From positions 1 through 22,867 of the forward strand of contig UNSK01000032.1 in the NCBI GenBank assembly GCA_900552525.1: a stretch of 22,867 bases of DNA, in the 5' to 3' direction. The first letter of the stretch is position 1. Each line of letters opens with the position of its first letter. Source of the stretch: Candidatus Gastranaerophilales bacterium. Its GTDB lineage: Bacteria > Cyanobacteriota > Vampirovibrionia > Gastranaerophilales > Gastranaerophilaceae. The position numbers and the translations under genes were made by a program. The notes beneath the pieces are model-generated. The model was given only the letters and a program-made list of their open reading frames with translations. It did not search any database and was not told the origin of the DNA. This document shows positions 1 to 7,808 of the stretch, one piece after another.

Positions 1-114
1 TTATATTCCACATGTAAATACTTTTATAACCTTTTATTACAAAATCGTTACATTTTGCAGGATATAAGGTGGATTCAAATACTACTTTACATTCTGTCTT
101 AATAATTGTATTAT

Positions 115-130
115 TATAATAGATTGGAGG
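115..130 (+). promoter_or_regulatory. murA start region: possible -10 box and RBS
   Basis: A perfect TATAAT lies at 115-120 and a GGAGG ribosome binding site at 126-130, four bases before the TTG start at 135. The RBS decides the start, because no ATG or GTG in this frame fits it. If TATAAT is the true -10 box, the transcript would begin around 127 and have almost no leader, and no convincing -35 box sits 17 bases upstream. The promoter call is therefore weak, while the RBS is good. I see nothing else in bases 1-114. Confidence 0.35.
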
Positions 131-134
131 AATT

Positions 135-1448
135 TTGGCAGAAAAGTTCAAAATACAAGGTGGAGAGACTCTTAAAGGTGAAGTTTCAGTAGGCGGAGCA
201 AAAAATGCTGTATTGAAACACCTAGCAGCCACTATTCTTGTTAACGGAAAAACAAAAATATATAACGTACCTCATCTTACTGATGTAGATATTATGCTGA
301 ATGTTCTTTCTGATTTGGGGGCAAAATATACTTACGATAAAGAAGAAAAATCAGTCGTAGTAGATGCCTCAAATATAACTTCAATCACTGCAAAATATGA
401 ACTTGTAAGTAAAATGAGAGCATCATTTATTATACTTGGTGCCTTAATGTCACGCTGTAAAGAAGCAATTGTTGCCCTTCCAGGCGGGTGTGCTATTGGT
501 GAAAGAAGAGTCGATTTCCATATAAAAGGTTTAGAAGCTCTAGGCGCTAAAATAAAAATTGAAAATGGCTACGTTCATGCAAAAGCTTCCAAATTAGTCG
601 GAGCTGATATTTATCTTGATATTCCTTCAGTTGGTGCTACAGAAAATTTAATGCTTGCTGCAGTTCTGGCAGAAGGGTCTACCAGAATTCAAAATGCCGC
701 TCAAGAACCTGAAATTATTGATTTAGCCAATTTCTTAAATACAATTGGCGCGGATGTAAGCGGAGCTGGAACTTCTGAGATATTGATTAACGGGGTTAAG
801 GCAGAAAATTTACATTCAGCTGAGTACACAACAATTCCGGATAGAATCGAAGCGGGAACATTTATGGCTGCTGTAGTTGCTACTAGAGGTAAAGCTATTA
901 TTAAAAATGTTTACCCTGCACATTTAACATTCTTTAATGATAAATTAATCAAAATGGGCGCAAGCATCAAGCTTGTTGAACCAACAACTATAGAGGTGAG
1001 TTGTAAAGGGCGTTTATCATCTATTAACTTTGTAACACAGCCTTATCCAGGTTTTCCAACTGATTTGCAGGCTATCGCAATGACACTTTTGACAACTGCA
1101 AACGGAGTCGGAATTATTACAGAAAGCTTGTATGAAAATCGTTTTATGCAGGTGCCTGATTTGAGAAGAATGGGTGCTGATATTCATCAGGATAGAAACC
1201 ACGCTATTGTAAAAGGTGTAAAAAACCTTACCGGTGCTACAGTTGCAGCCAGCGACTTAAGAGCTGGAGCAGCACTTGTTATTGCCGGACTTATGGCAAA
1301 TGGACAAACTATTGTTGAAAAATTGCACCACATTGATAGAGGTTATGAAGAGTTTGAACATAAGTTGACAAAACTCGGCGCTAAGATTTGCCGCTATGAT
1401 GATTCTACGGAGGCAAAGATTATACAAGAGATAAGAGGGAGCATTTAA
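135..1448 (+). CDS. murA: UDP-N-acetylglucosamine 1-carboxyvinyltransferase
   Basis: MurA transfers the enolpyruvyl group of phosphoenolpyruvate to UDP-GlcNAc, the first committed cytoplasmic step of peptidoglycan synthesis and the target of fosfomycin. The 437-residue length is normal for the EPSP synthase/MurA family. The substrate-binding Lys23-Asn24 pair lies in GGAKNAVL. The catalytic loop LPGGCAIG carries the reactive cysteine (Cys119, equal to Cys115 of the E. coli enzyme), so the fosfomycin-sensitive Cys form is present rather than the resistant Asp form. The late motif HIDRGYE is also typical. The start is a TTG read from GGAGG at 126-130. The next gene begins on the base after the stop codon, so the two are probably translated together. 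The identification is very secure; whether a second murA copy exists cannot be seen here. Confidence 0.97.
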   Translation: MAEKFKIQGGETLKGEVSVGGAKNAVLKHLAATILVNGKTKIYNVPHLTDVDIMLNVLSDLGAKYTYDKEEKSVVVDASNITSITAKYELVSKMRASFIILGALMSRCKEAIVALPGGCAIGERRVDFHIKGLEALGAKIKIENGYVHAKASKLVGADIYLDIPSVGATENLMLAAVLAEGSTRIQNAAQEPEIIDLANFLNTIGADVSGAGTSEILINGVKAENLHSAEYTTIPDRIEAGTFMAAVVATRGKAIIKNVYPAHLTFFNDKLIKMGASIKLVEPTTIEVSCKGRLSSINFVTQPYPGFPTDLQAIAMTLLTTANGVGIITESLYENRFMQVPDLRRMGADIHQDRNHAIVKGVKNLTGATVAASDLRAGAALVIAGLMANGQTIVEKLHHIDRGYEEFEHKLTKLGAKICRYDDSTEAKIIQEIRGSI

Positions 1449-1778
1449 ATGAGTCCTGCATACAAGAGATGGTATGACCATGATCCGAAGCTTTTGGAAG
1501 TTATTGAATTGTTAAAAAACTATCAGGATGAACTTAAAGAACATGCGGTTGTTTTTTTAGATAAATTAGAACAAAAAGTTTCAAAGGAAGCACTTGATCG
1601 TTTTTACGATTTGGTAAGACCTGTTAACGGCTGCCGCTGGTATGACAAGGATCCTATTATCTCCAAAACAGTCGAAATCTTAAGAGTTGTGCCTCCGGAA
1701 GTTCAGAATGCCTGTGCAGAAAGATTTATTGCAGCTTTAAAGGAAATGGGCATTGAATACGAAAGCCCAAAGTTTTAA
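1449..1778 (+). CDS. small protein with internal tandem repeat, function unknown
   Basis: I do not recognise this 109-residue protein. It is soluble and charged, has no signal peptide or membrane segment, and looks mostly helical. It contains two copies of one unit: RWYDHDP at residues 7-13 and RWYDKDP near residues 63-69. Each is followed by about 30 residues with similar spacing of hydrophobic positions (a VIELL / TVEIL element and then an amphipathic helix). The protein is therefore an internal duplication of a unit of roughly 50 residues. Its ATG directly follows the murA stop codon, and its RBS (AGGGAG, 1436-1441) lies inside the end of murA, which implies translational coupling. A role linked to cell-wall synthesis can be guessed only from this position. 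Confidence 0.8.
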   Translation: MSPAYKRWYDHDPKLLEVIELLKNYQDELKEHAVVFLDKLEQKVSKEALDRFYDLVRPVNGCRWYDKDPIISKTVEILRVVPPEVQNACAERFIAALKEMGIEYESPKF

Positions 1779-1831
1779 GAAATAAATTAAGAGGGAAATG
1801 TAAACATTTGTAAAACTTTGACTAATATTAT

Positions 1832-1858
1832 TAAAGTTTTTGCAAAATGTACCGTTTA
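1832..1858 (+). promoter_or_regulatory. sigma-28 (FliA/SigD)-like promoter of the calpain-like gene
   Basis: TAAAGTTT at 1832-1839 matches the textbook -35 element of flagellar sigma-28 promoters in all eight bases. Exactly 11 bases later comes ACCGTTTA (1851-1858), which keeps the CCG core of the usual GCCGATAA -10 element. The only other promoter candidate, TATACT at 1867-1872, has no -35 box. The same arrangement with identical spacing recurs before the coiled-coil gene at 13601-13627. A start site would fall near 1865, about 30 bases before the ATG at 1896. The call rests on sequence pattern alone. Confidence 0.5.
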
Positions 1859-1895
1859 AGAACATGTATACTATTTTGTTAAAAAGGAGTGTTCA

Positions 1896-3254
1896 ATGAC
1901 GGAAGGTTTTAGAATTGACGGACATTTTATCCCTATTTCTTACGATACAAACAATGACAGAAAACTTCAGTCTACAGAATTGAGCATATTTTGTAGAGAT
2001 AATGACTTAAAATATGATAATAAAACTAATAAAATAATTTCTGCTGCCGGCGATTATTCTGATTATGATAGCGAAAATAAATTGGACGATGAAAAATATT
2101 CTCTAGAAAATTTAAAAAAAAGATACCCTGAGGCTAAATATACTATTGATAATTCTAATGGAACAATTACTGTAATTAACAAAGAAACCGGTAAAAAAGT
2201 TATAACTATAGTAAAAGATAAAGATGGTACTTTCATTGATATGTATGATGACAATGGTAAATCCGTATATTTCAGGAATTATGATAAAAACGGAAATTTA
2301 CTATTCTACGACAAAGACAATCAAAGACATTATCCGTTAGCAGAAAATATTTATAAAGCAGTCTCTGTAAAAAAAGGCGGATGTATTGCAACTACCGATG
2401 TAAATAAGTTAGTTATGAATGTGAAGAGAATTACTCCAGAAAATATTCTTGATTTAGCAACATATTATGAAGAAGAGTATGGAGAAAGTCTTATTGAGGC
2501 TATTGAGAATGAGTGGGGACTTGATAAAAATATTAAACAAAAACTAATTCAGCATATTAATAAGTGTGCTTATGAGGCAATGCAAGGAAACAAGAATTCT
2601 CCTAATTGTAAAATTGATAAAGATTTTAAACAGGGAGATACTGGTGACTGCTGGTTTTTGGCAAGTATTGCAGCTGTACAACGTTCACCCAAGGGACAAG
2701 AAATTCTTAATAGTATGATAACTGATAACCATGATGGAACTTATACAGTTAAATTTAAAGGTGCTAATAAGGAATATAAAGTAGACTCTCTTGAAATATT
2801 AACCGCTAAAAATTTAGCAAAAGGTGATTTAGACGTAAAAATATTAGAGATCGCTGCTAAAAAACATTTTAGTATAATGGGAATAAATGGTGGAAATCCA
2901 GCAACCGGACTAGAGTTATTATGCGGGACCGGTGATAAATGGAAAAATGTTGTAAGAGCATATAGTTCAAAACCTGACCCAAAAGAAATCAAAAAATTAT
3001 TAAACAATAAAAATATAGCTATGACAGCCTCAATTGATCCTTTATCGAAATTATGGGGTTACATTGTAAAAGACGTTCCAAAAGATGCAGACTATAAAGA
3101 GGATGTGGGTACTGCACACGCTTATGCAGTAGTTGACATTGATGATAACAATATCTATTTAAAAAATCCCTGGCGTACTGATAAAACAATAGCAATTCCT
3201 CTTGATATTTTTAATGAATATTGGGGTACAGTTCAATATACAGAAATAACATAA
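1896..3254 (+). CDS. calpain-family (C2) cysteine protease with EF-hand-like loop
   Basis: The C-terminal half is a papain-like calpain protease domain. The signature QGDTGDCWFLAS carries the catalytic Cys252, GTAHAY carries His408, and YLKNPW carries Asn424, so the full triad is present and the enzyme should be active. Near the N-terminus, residues 17-28 (DTNNDRKLQSTE) fit the 12-residue calcium-binding EF-hand loop, with acidic or amide residues at positions 1, 3, 5 and 12. Residues about 105-150 hold short repeats of the type DxNGKxVYF / DKNGNLLFY, which resemble units in the coiled-coil protein at 13681. There is no classical signal peptide or membrane segment. The ATG has a strong AAGGAG six bases upstream. 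Classical calpains are calcium-activated, so the loop is suggestive. The substrate and whether the protein is secreted are unknown. Confidence 0.88.
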   Translation: MTEGFRIDGHFIPISYDTNNDRKLQSTELSIFCRDNDLKYDNKTNKIISAAGDYSDYDSENKLDDEKYSLENLKKRYPEAKYTIDNSNGTITVINKETGKKVITIVKDKDGTFIDMYDDNGKSVYFRNYDKNGNLLFYDKDNQRHYPLAENIYKAVSVKKGGCIATTDVNKLVMNVKRITPENILDLATYYEEEYGESLIEAIENEWGLDKNIKQKLIQHINKCAYEAMQGNKNSPNCKIDKDFKQGDTGDCWFLASIAAVQRSPKGQEILNSMITDNHDGTYTVKFKGANKEYKVDSLEILTAKNLAKGDLDVKILEIAAKKHFSIMGINGGNPATGLELLCGTGDKWKNVVRAYSSKPDPKEIKKLLNNKNIAMTASIDPLSKLWGYIVKDVPKDADYKEDVGTAHAYAVVDIDDNNIYLKNPWRTDKTIAIPLDIFNEYWGTVQYTEIT

Positions 3255-3278
3255 ATTGTATGATAAAATATTTTTATA

Positions 3279-6200
3279 ATGAAAATAGAACAAAGTTCGT
3301 TTTTTGACAAATTTGTCAGAAATATAAAAAAAGGTAAGAGTTTTACACTAACAGGCCTGACGATTTTTAGCCGCCTGTTACTTTTAAAGTACATTTTCAA
3401 GCTTTCCGGTAAAAAGGTTTTATTTATCACCTCTACCGAACAGTCTGCTTTAAAGTATTCTTCTGATTTGGAAAGACTTTTTGAACTTACCTCAGAAACT
3501 CTGCCGTATCAGAATACTTCTCCATATGAGGTTGTCACCGGCAATTTATACGATTATGCAAGACAGGTTAATACTCTTTTAAATCTGCCTGATATTGTTA
3601 TTGCACCTGCTAAGGTTTTGTTGGAAAAATTTCCTTCCAACACTTTTTTTGAAAATAATTCTTTTAAACTAAAAGTAGGAGAAAGTATAGACCAGAAAAA
3701 TCTTCTGAGCAGGCTTATAAAATTAGGGTATAAACGCTCTACAATGGTTTCTGATATCGGGGAATTTAGTATAAGGGGAGATATTGCAGATATTTATTCG
3801 CTGGAAGAAAATCCGGTCCGAGTAGAGTTTTGGGGTGATGAAATCATTGATATAAGATTTTTCAATAATGAAACCCAGAAATCTATAGAAAAGATTAAAG
3901 AAATCACTATCGAACCTCTATATAAGTTTATTTTACCGGACAGTACTCCAGAAGATTTTCCCAAAGAGCTTCAAGAGCAGCTTGATAATGAGGGATATTT
4001 TGAGGGAGTTAACGTATATCAGTCTTATTTTAACAATGATTTAGTAAGTGTTTTAGATTATTTTAAGGATTATATAATTGTATTTGACGAATATGCAGAA
4101 GTCAGTGCCAAATACCAGCAAATTGATGACAATTTCGTTAATAATTATAACGAAGGTTTAAAAACACAAAATATTCATCCGCTAAAAGAAATAAATCACT
4201 TCACACTGGCAGAAACTCTCAACAGAACAGCCGGTATGCAAAAGATTTATTTTAATAATTTTCTGTCTGATGAAAACAACGAAGTTATTGATATAGACGC
4301 AAGAAATGTTCAGGTATTTGATGCTGATATGGATGAAGCTGCAAAGTTTTTAAAAGAGCATAAAGGGTATCAAATTACTATAGCAACTGATTATCAGGAG
4401 AGAGTGAAAGAGGTTCTTTCTGATTACGACATTTTTGATATTAATTTTATAAAAAATATTACTTCTCAGGGTACAGAAATACAAGACGGTAAGATACTGC
4501 TTCTTACAGATAGAGAACTTTTTAATAAGCGTCAAAAGGAAGTTCCGAGCAACAGAAAAAGACATTACAAAGAAAAAGCCGAATATATTGAGAGTATTAA
4601 TGATATCAAAGAAGGGGAGTATGTTGTACACTCGATTCACGGTGTTGGTGTGTATAAAGGGCTTACCAAGCAGGAATTTGACGGGCAGTTAAAAGATTAC
4701 CTGACTATAGAATATGCAAACAAAGATAAGCTCCATATTCCAGCCGAACAAATTAACATGCTATGCCGGTACAGAGGTTCCGGACAGGTCAAACCTAAGC
4801 TTTCTAGAATGGGCGGCAGTGATTGGGAAAATACCAAGACAAGAGTCAAAAAAGAAGTTGAAACAATTGCTTATGACCTACTTAGACTTTATGCAAGAAG
4901 AAAAATGAAAACCGGCATTGAGTTTGCTCCGGATTCTCCGCTGCAGCTTGAGATGGAAGATACTTTTGAATACATAGAAACACCAGATCAGTTAAAATCA
5001 ATTAATCAGATTAAGGCTGATATGGAAAGTCCAAACCCTATGGATCGACTTGTCTGCGGCGATGTGGGATTTGGCAAAACAGAAGTTGCAATGAGAGCTA
5101 TGTTTAAAGCAGTAACTTCGCTTAAGCAGGTAGCCGTAATTGTCCCGACGACAGTCCTTGCATTACAGCATTACCAGACTGTTTCAGAAAGATTTAAGCC
5201 ATTTGGAATTGATGTAGAACTACTTTGCAGATTTAGAAGTGCTAAAGAAAAGAAAGAAACTTTAAAAAATCTTGCCACAGGCAAATGTGATGTTGTAATT
5301 GCTACACACAGTTTATTGCAGGACAACGTTATATTTAAAGACTTAGGGCTTCTTGTAATTGATGAAGAACACAGGTTTGGCGTAAGGCACAAAGAAAAGT
5401 TAAAAGAGTTCAGAGAAAATATCGATATAATTTCAATGTCTGCAACACCTATTCCTAGAACCCTTTACATGTCGCTTTCCGGAATTAAAGATATTTCCGT
5501 CATAAATACACCTCCGCAAAACAGGCTTCCTATTAAAACATTTGTCGGAGAGTACAATGAGCAGATTGTTAAAAACGCTATTGTAAATGAACTTGATAGA
5601 GATGGTCAGGTATTCTATTTATACAACAGAGTGGAAACAATTGAAGAGTTCAAGCTTGAATTGCAAAAGCTTGTGCCAAATGCTAGAATAGCCGTCGGGC
5701 ATGGACAATTAAGCGAAAAACACCTTGAGGACGTAATTATAGGTTTTGATAATCATGATTATGACATTCTGTTGTGCACAACAATAATAGAAAATGGTCT
5801 TGATATTCCAAATGCAAATACAATGATAATTCATGAAGCAGATAAGCTCGGATTGGCGCAGCTCTATCAGCTTAGAGGAAGAGTCGGAAGAAGTGAAAAA
5901 CAGGCTTACTGCTACTGCTTATATAAGAAAAATAAAGAACTTTCGCAGGAGGCAACAGAAAGACTAAAAGCAATAAGGGAGTTTACTACTCTTGGAAGCG
6001 GCTATCGTATTGCAATGCGTGATGTTGAAATAAGAGGTGTCGGAAATATTTTAGGCACCAAACAGCACGGACATATGATTAATGTAGGATTTGATACTTA
6101 CTGCCAGCTTCTGGAAGAAACAGTTAATGAGCTTAAGGGCGAGAAAGTTAAAGCTAACAAGCCTACTATTGTTGATATAAATATTACAGCTTATATTCCT

Positions 6201-6638
6201 GATGAATGGGTCGGTTCTGGAGAACAAAAAATGATTGAATATAAACGGCTTTCGGATGTAAAAAATGAAACAGAGCTTGATTATATTATTTCTGAATGGA
6301 AAGACCGTTTTTCAAGAATACCGGAAGAGGTAGAAAACCTTATCAAACTTATCAAAATAAGACTTCTTGCAACGGACTGCGGAATTACAATTATCCGTGA
6401 GGCCGGAAATGATATACGCGTGTATTCTCCATTTACTCCGTATGAGTGGAACATTATTAAGCAGGGCTTAGATAAAACTATATTAAGAAGAGTTAAATTT
6501 ACAGTCGCCCCAAAAACCTGTGAGGATGGGAAATCAATACTCCTTGTTAACAATCAGAACTTAACATTCGAAGAAATGTTTAACATTTTATCTGGTTTGT
6601 TTTATTATATAAAAGAAACCATAAATAAATATCAGTAG
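3279..6638 (+). CDS. mfd: transcription-repair coupling factor Mfd
   Basis: Mfd removes RNA polymerase stalled at DNA damage and recruits UvrA/UvrB for nucleotide excision repair. At 1119 residues it is close to the 1148 of E. coli Mfd. In order there are a UvrB-like N-terminal module, a CarD-like RNA-polymerase-interacting domain around residues 445-500 (VHSIHGVGVYKG), a RecG-type translocase with Walker A GDVGFGKT at 594-601, Walker B DEEH at 695-698 and SATP just after, then the second helicase lobe (TTIIENGLDIPNAN, QLRGRVGRS) and the C-terminal TRCF domain. The gene starts 24 bases after the calpain-like gene. No Shine-Dalgarno sequence precedes the ATG at 3279, unlike nearly every neighbour. 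TGATAAAAT at 3261-3269 could be an extended -10 giving a nearly leaderless transcript, but that is only inference. The family call is secure. Confidence 0.97.
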   Translation: MKIEQSSFFDKFVRNIKKGKSFTLTGLTIFSRLLLLKYIFKLSGKKVLFITSTEQSALKYSSDLERLFELTSETLPYQNTSPYEVVTGNLYDYARQVNTLLNLPDIVIAPAKVLLEKFPSNTFFENNSFKLKVGESIDQKNLLSRLIKLGYKRSTMVSDIGEFSIRGDIADIYSLEENPVRVEFWGDEIIDIRFFNNETQKSIEKIKEITIEPLYKFILPDSTPEDFPKELQEQLDNEGYFEGVNVYQSYFNNDLVSVLDYFKDYIIVFDEYAEVSAKYQQIDDNFVNNYNEGLKTQNIHPLKEINHFTLAETLNRTAGMQKIYFNNFLSDENNEVIDIDARNVQVFDADMDEAAKFLKEHKGYQITIATDYQERVKEVLSDYDIFDINFIKNITSQGTEIQDGKILLLTDRELFNKRQKEVPSNRKRHYKEKAEYIESINDIKEGEYVVHSIHGVGVYKGLTKQEFDGQLKDYLTIEYANKDKLHIPAEQINMLCRYRGSGQVKPKLSRMGGSDWENTKTRVKKEVETIAYDLLRLYARRKMKTGIEFAPDSPLQLEMEDTFEYIETPDQLKSINQIKADMESPNPMDRLVCGDVGFGKTEVAMRAMFKAVTSLKQVAVIVPTTVLALQHYQTVSERFKPFGIDVELLCRFRSAKEKKETLKNLATGKCDVVIATHSLLQDNVIFKDLGLLVIDEEHRFGVRHKEKLKEFRENIDIISMSATPIPRTLYMSLSGIKDISVINTPPQNRLPIKTFVGEYNEQIVKNAIVNELDRDGQVFYLYNRVETIEEFKLELQKLVPNARIAVGHGQLSEKHLEDVIIGFDNHDYDILLCTTIIENGLDIPNANTMIIHEADKLGLAQLYQLRGRVGRSEKQAYCYCLYKKNKELSQEATERLKAIREFTTLGSGYRIAMRDVEIRGVGNILGTKQHGHMINVGFDTYCQLLEETVNELKGEKVKANKPTIVDINITAYIPDEWVGSGEQKMIEYKRLSDVKNETELDYIISEWKDRFSRIPEEVENLIKLIKIRLLATDCGITIIREAGNDIRVYSPFTPYEWNIIKQGLDKTILRRVKFTVAPKTCEDGKSILLVNNQNLTFEEMFNILSGLFYYIKETINKYQ

Positions 6639-6661
6639 AGAGTTTATATAAGGAGTATTAA

Positions 6662-7774
6662 ATGAAAAAATTACTGACATGCTTAGCATTATCAACAGTG
6701 CTGTTTTCCGGCTGTACATTAATGCAAAAATCAGAAGGTATTATTAAAGTTAATGATACTGTAATTACTCAATCAGAATTTGATAAGGCTTTTGATGAAG
6801 GAATTGATAAATCTTTCTTGAAGCAATTTGGCGGTTCAAAAAACTTTGTAAAATCAGATGAAAATCCAATGTTCGGGATTTTCAAAGATAAAATTGTTCA
6901 TGAGCTTATAATAAAATCTCTTCTTGATGAAGAAATTGCAAAACGCGGTATTACCGCTACTGAAGAAGATGTTCAGAACGAAATAAAAACTATTATTGAT
7001 AAAGTCGGCTCAAAAGAAGAATTAAACAGACTTCTTAAACAAAGAGGCGTTTCTAATTCTCAATTTACTGATGATTTAAAAACTCAAATCAAAATCAGAA
7101 AATTAGTAAATTCAGTTGAAAAAATTAAAGTTACAGACGCAGATGCTCAAAAGTACTACGATACACATAAAAACGAATTTGTTCATGGTGAACAGGTAAG
7201 AGCTTCACATATTCTTGTTTCTGCAAACACACTTGAAATAATTCAGCAAATCAGAGCTAAAAATCCGAATATTGATACTACAGAGTTAAATCAAAAGCTT
7301 GATGAACAAATTGCATCTCAAAAAGCTAAAGCAGAAGCTATCCTAGCAGAAGTTAAGAAAAGTCCGGAAAGCTTCGCTGAAATTGCACAAAAGAAATCTG
7401 ACGACAAAGCAAGCGGAGAACGCGGCGGAGAACTCGGCTTCTTTACAAAAGAAGCTATGGTTCCTGAATTTGCTAATGCAGCGTTCAGCATGAAACCTAA
7501 TACTGTAAGCGAAACATTAGTTCAATCTCCGTATGGTTTCCACATTATCAAAGTTACTGACAGAATGGAAGCTGGTTCTACTCCATTTGCTAAGGTAAAA
7601 GATGAGATAAAATTCTATCTGGAAACACAAAAACAAATCGAAGTTTTGAAAAAACTTACAGAAGGTTTGATGAAAAATGCCAAGATTGAATATCTAAATG
7701 AATCTTATAACCCGAAAAAAGCAGTAAAAGAAGCAAATCCTGCACCGGTCAAAAAAGAAGAAAAGAAAAAATAA
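6662..7774 (+). CDS. parvulin-type peptidyl-prolyl isomerase lipoprotein (PrsA/SurA-like)
   Basis: This is a probable extracytoplasmic protein-folding catalyst. The N-terminus has two lysines, a hydrophobic stretch and a lipobox ending LFSGC, so Cys18 should be lipidated after signal peptidase II cleavage. A helical SurA-N-like chaperone region covers residues about 25-170. The parvulin (PpiC) domain spans about 177-300 (RASHILV at 180-186, GERGGELGFF, VQSPYGFHIIKV) and carries a helical insertion of roughly 35-40 residues after the first strand. A lysine-rich tail follows. The length of 370 residues fits the PrsA/SurA group. An AAGGAG lies shortly before the ATG, and the gene follows mfd by 23 bases, so it may share that transcript. 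It ends at a strong terminator. Choosing between PrsA-like and SurA-like roles is not possible from sequence alone. Confidence 0.92.
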   Translation: MKKLLTCLALSTVLFSGCTLMQKSEGIIKVNDTVITQSEFDKAFDEGIDKSFLKQFGGSKNFVKSDENPMFGIFKDKIVHELIIKSLLDEEIAKRGITATEEDVQNEIKTIIDKVGSKEELNRLLKQRGVSNSQFTDDLKTQIKIRKLVNSVEKIKVTDADAQKYYDTHKNEFVHGEQVRASHILVSANTLEIIQQIRAKNPNIDTTELNQKLDEQIASQKAKAEAILAEVKKSPESFAEIAQKKSDDKASGERGGELGFFTKEAMVPEFANAAFSMKPNTVSETLVQSPYGFHIIKVTDRMEAGSTPFAKVKDEIKFYLETQKQIEVLKKLTEGLMKNAKIEYLNESYNPKKAVKEANPAPVKKEEKKK

Positions 7775-7776
7775 TA

Positions 7777-7808
7777 AAAAAAGAGCGGTTTTAAAACCGC
7801 TCTTTTTT
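7777..7808. terminator. bidirectional intrinsic terminator
   Basis: This is a perfect 32-base palindrome: A6, a GAGCGGTTTT arm, its exact complement and T6. It works as a GC-containing hairpin with a T-tract on either strand. It sits between the parvulin gene (+) and the convergent Clp/FtsH-like gene (-), whose stop codon at 7807-7809 lies partly inside its T-tract. Confidence 0.93.

Noticed and set aside
1..134. Upstream segment as an RNA gene, riboswitch or small coding frame
   Set aside because: I found no stable hairpin series, no tRNA-like fold and no frame with an RBS. It is treated as murA upstream DNA.
6662..7774. Foldase as a truncated SurA with a missing second parvulin domain
   Set aside because: Single-domain, lipid-anchored PrsA-type proteins have this length, and both ends of the gene look intact.
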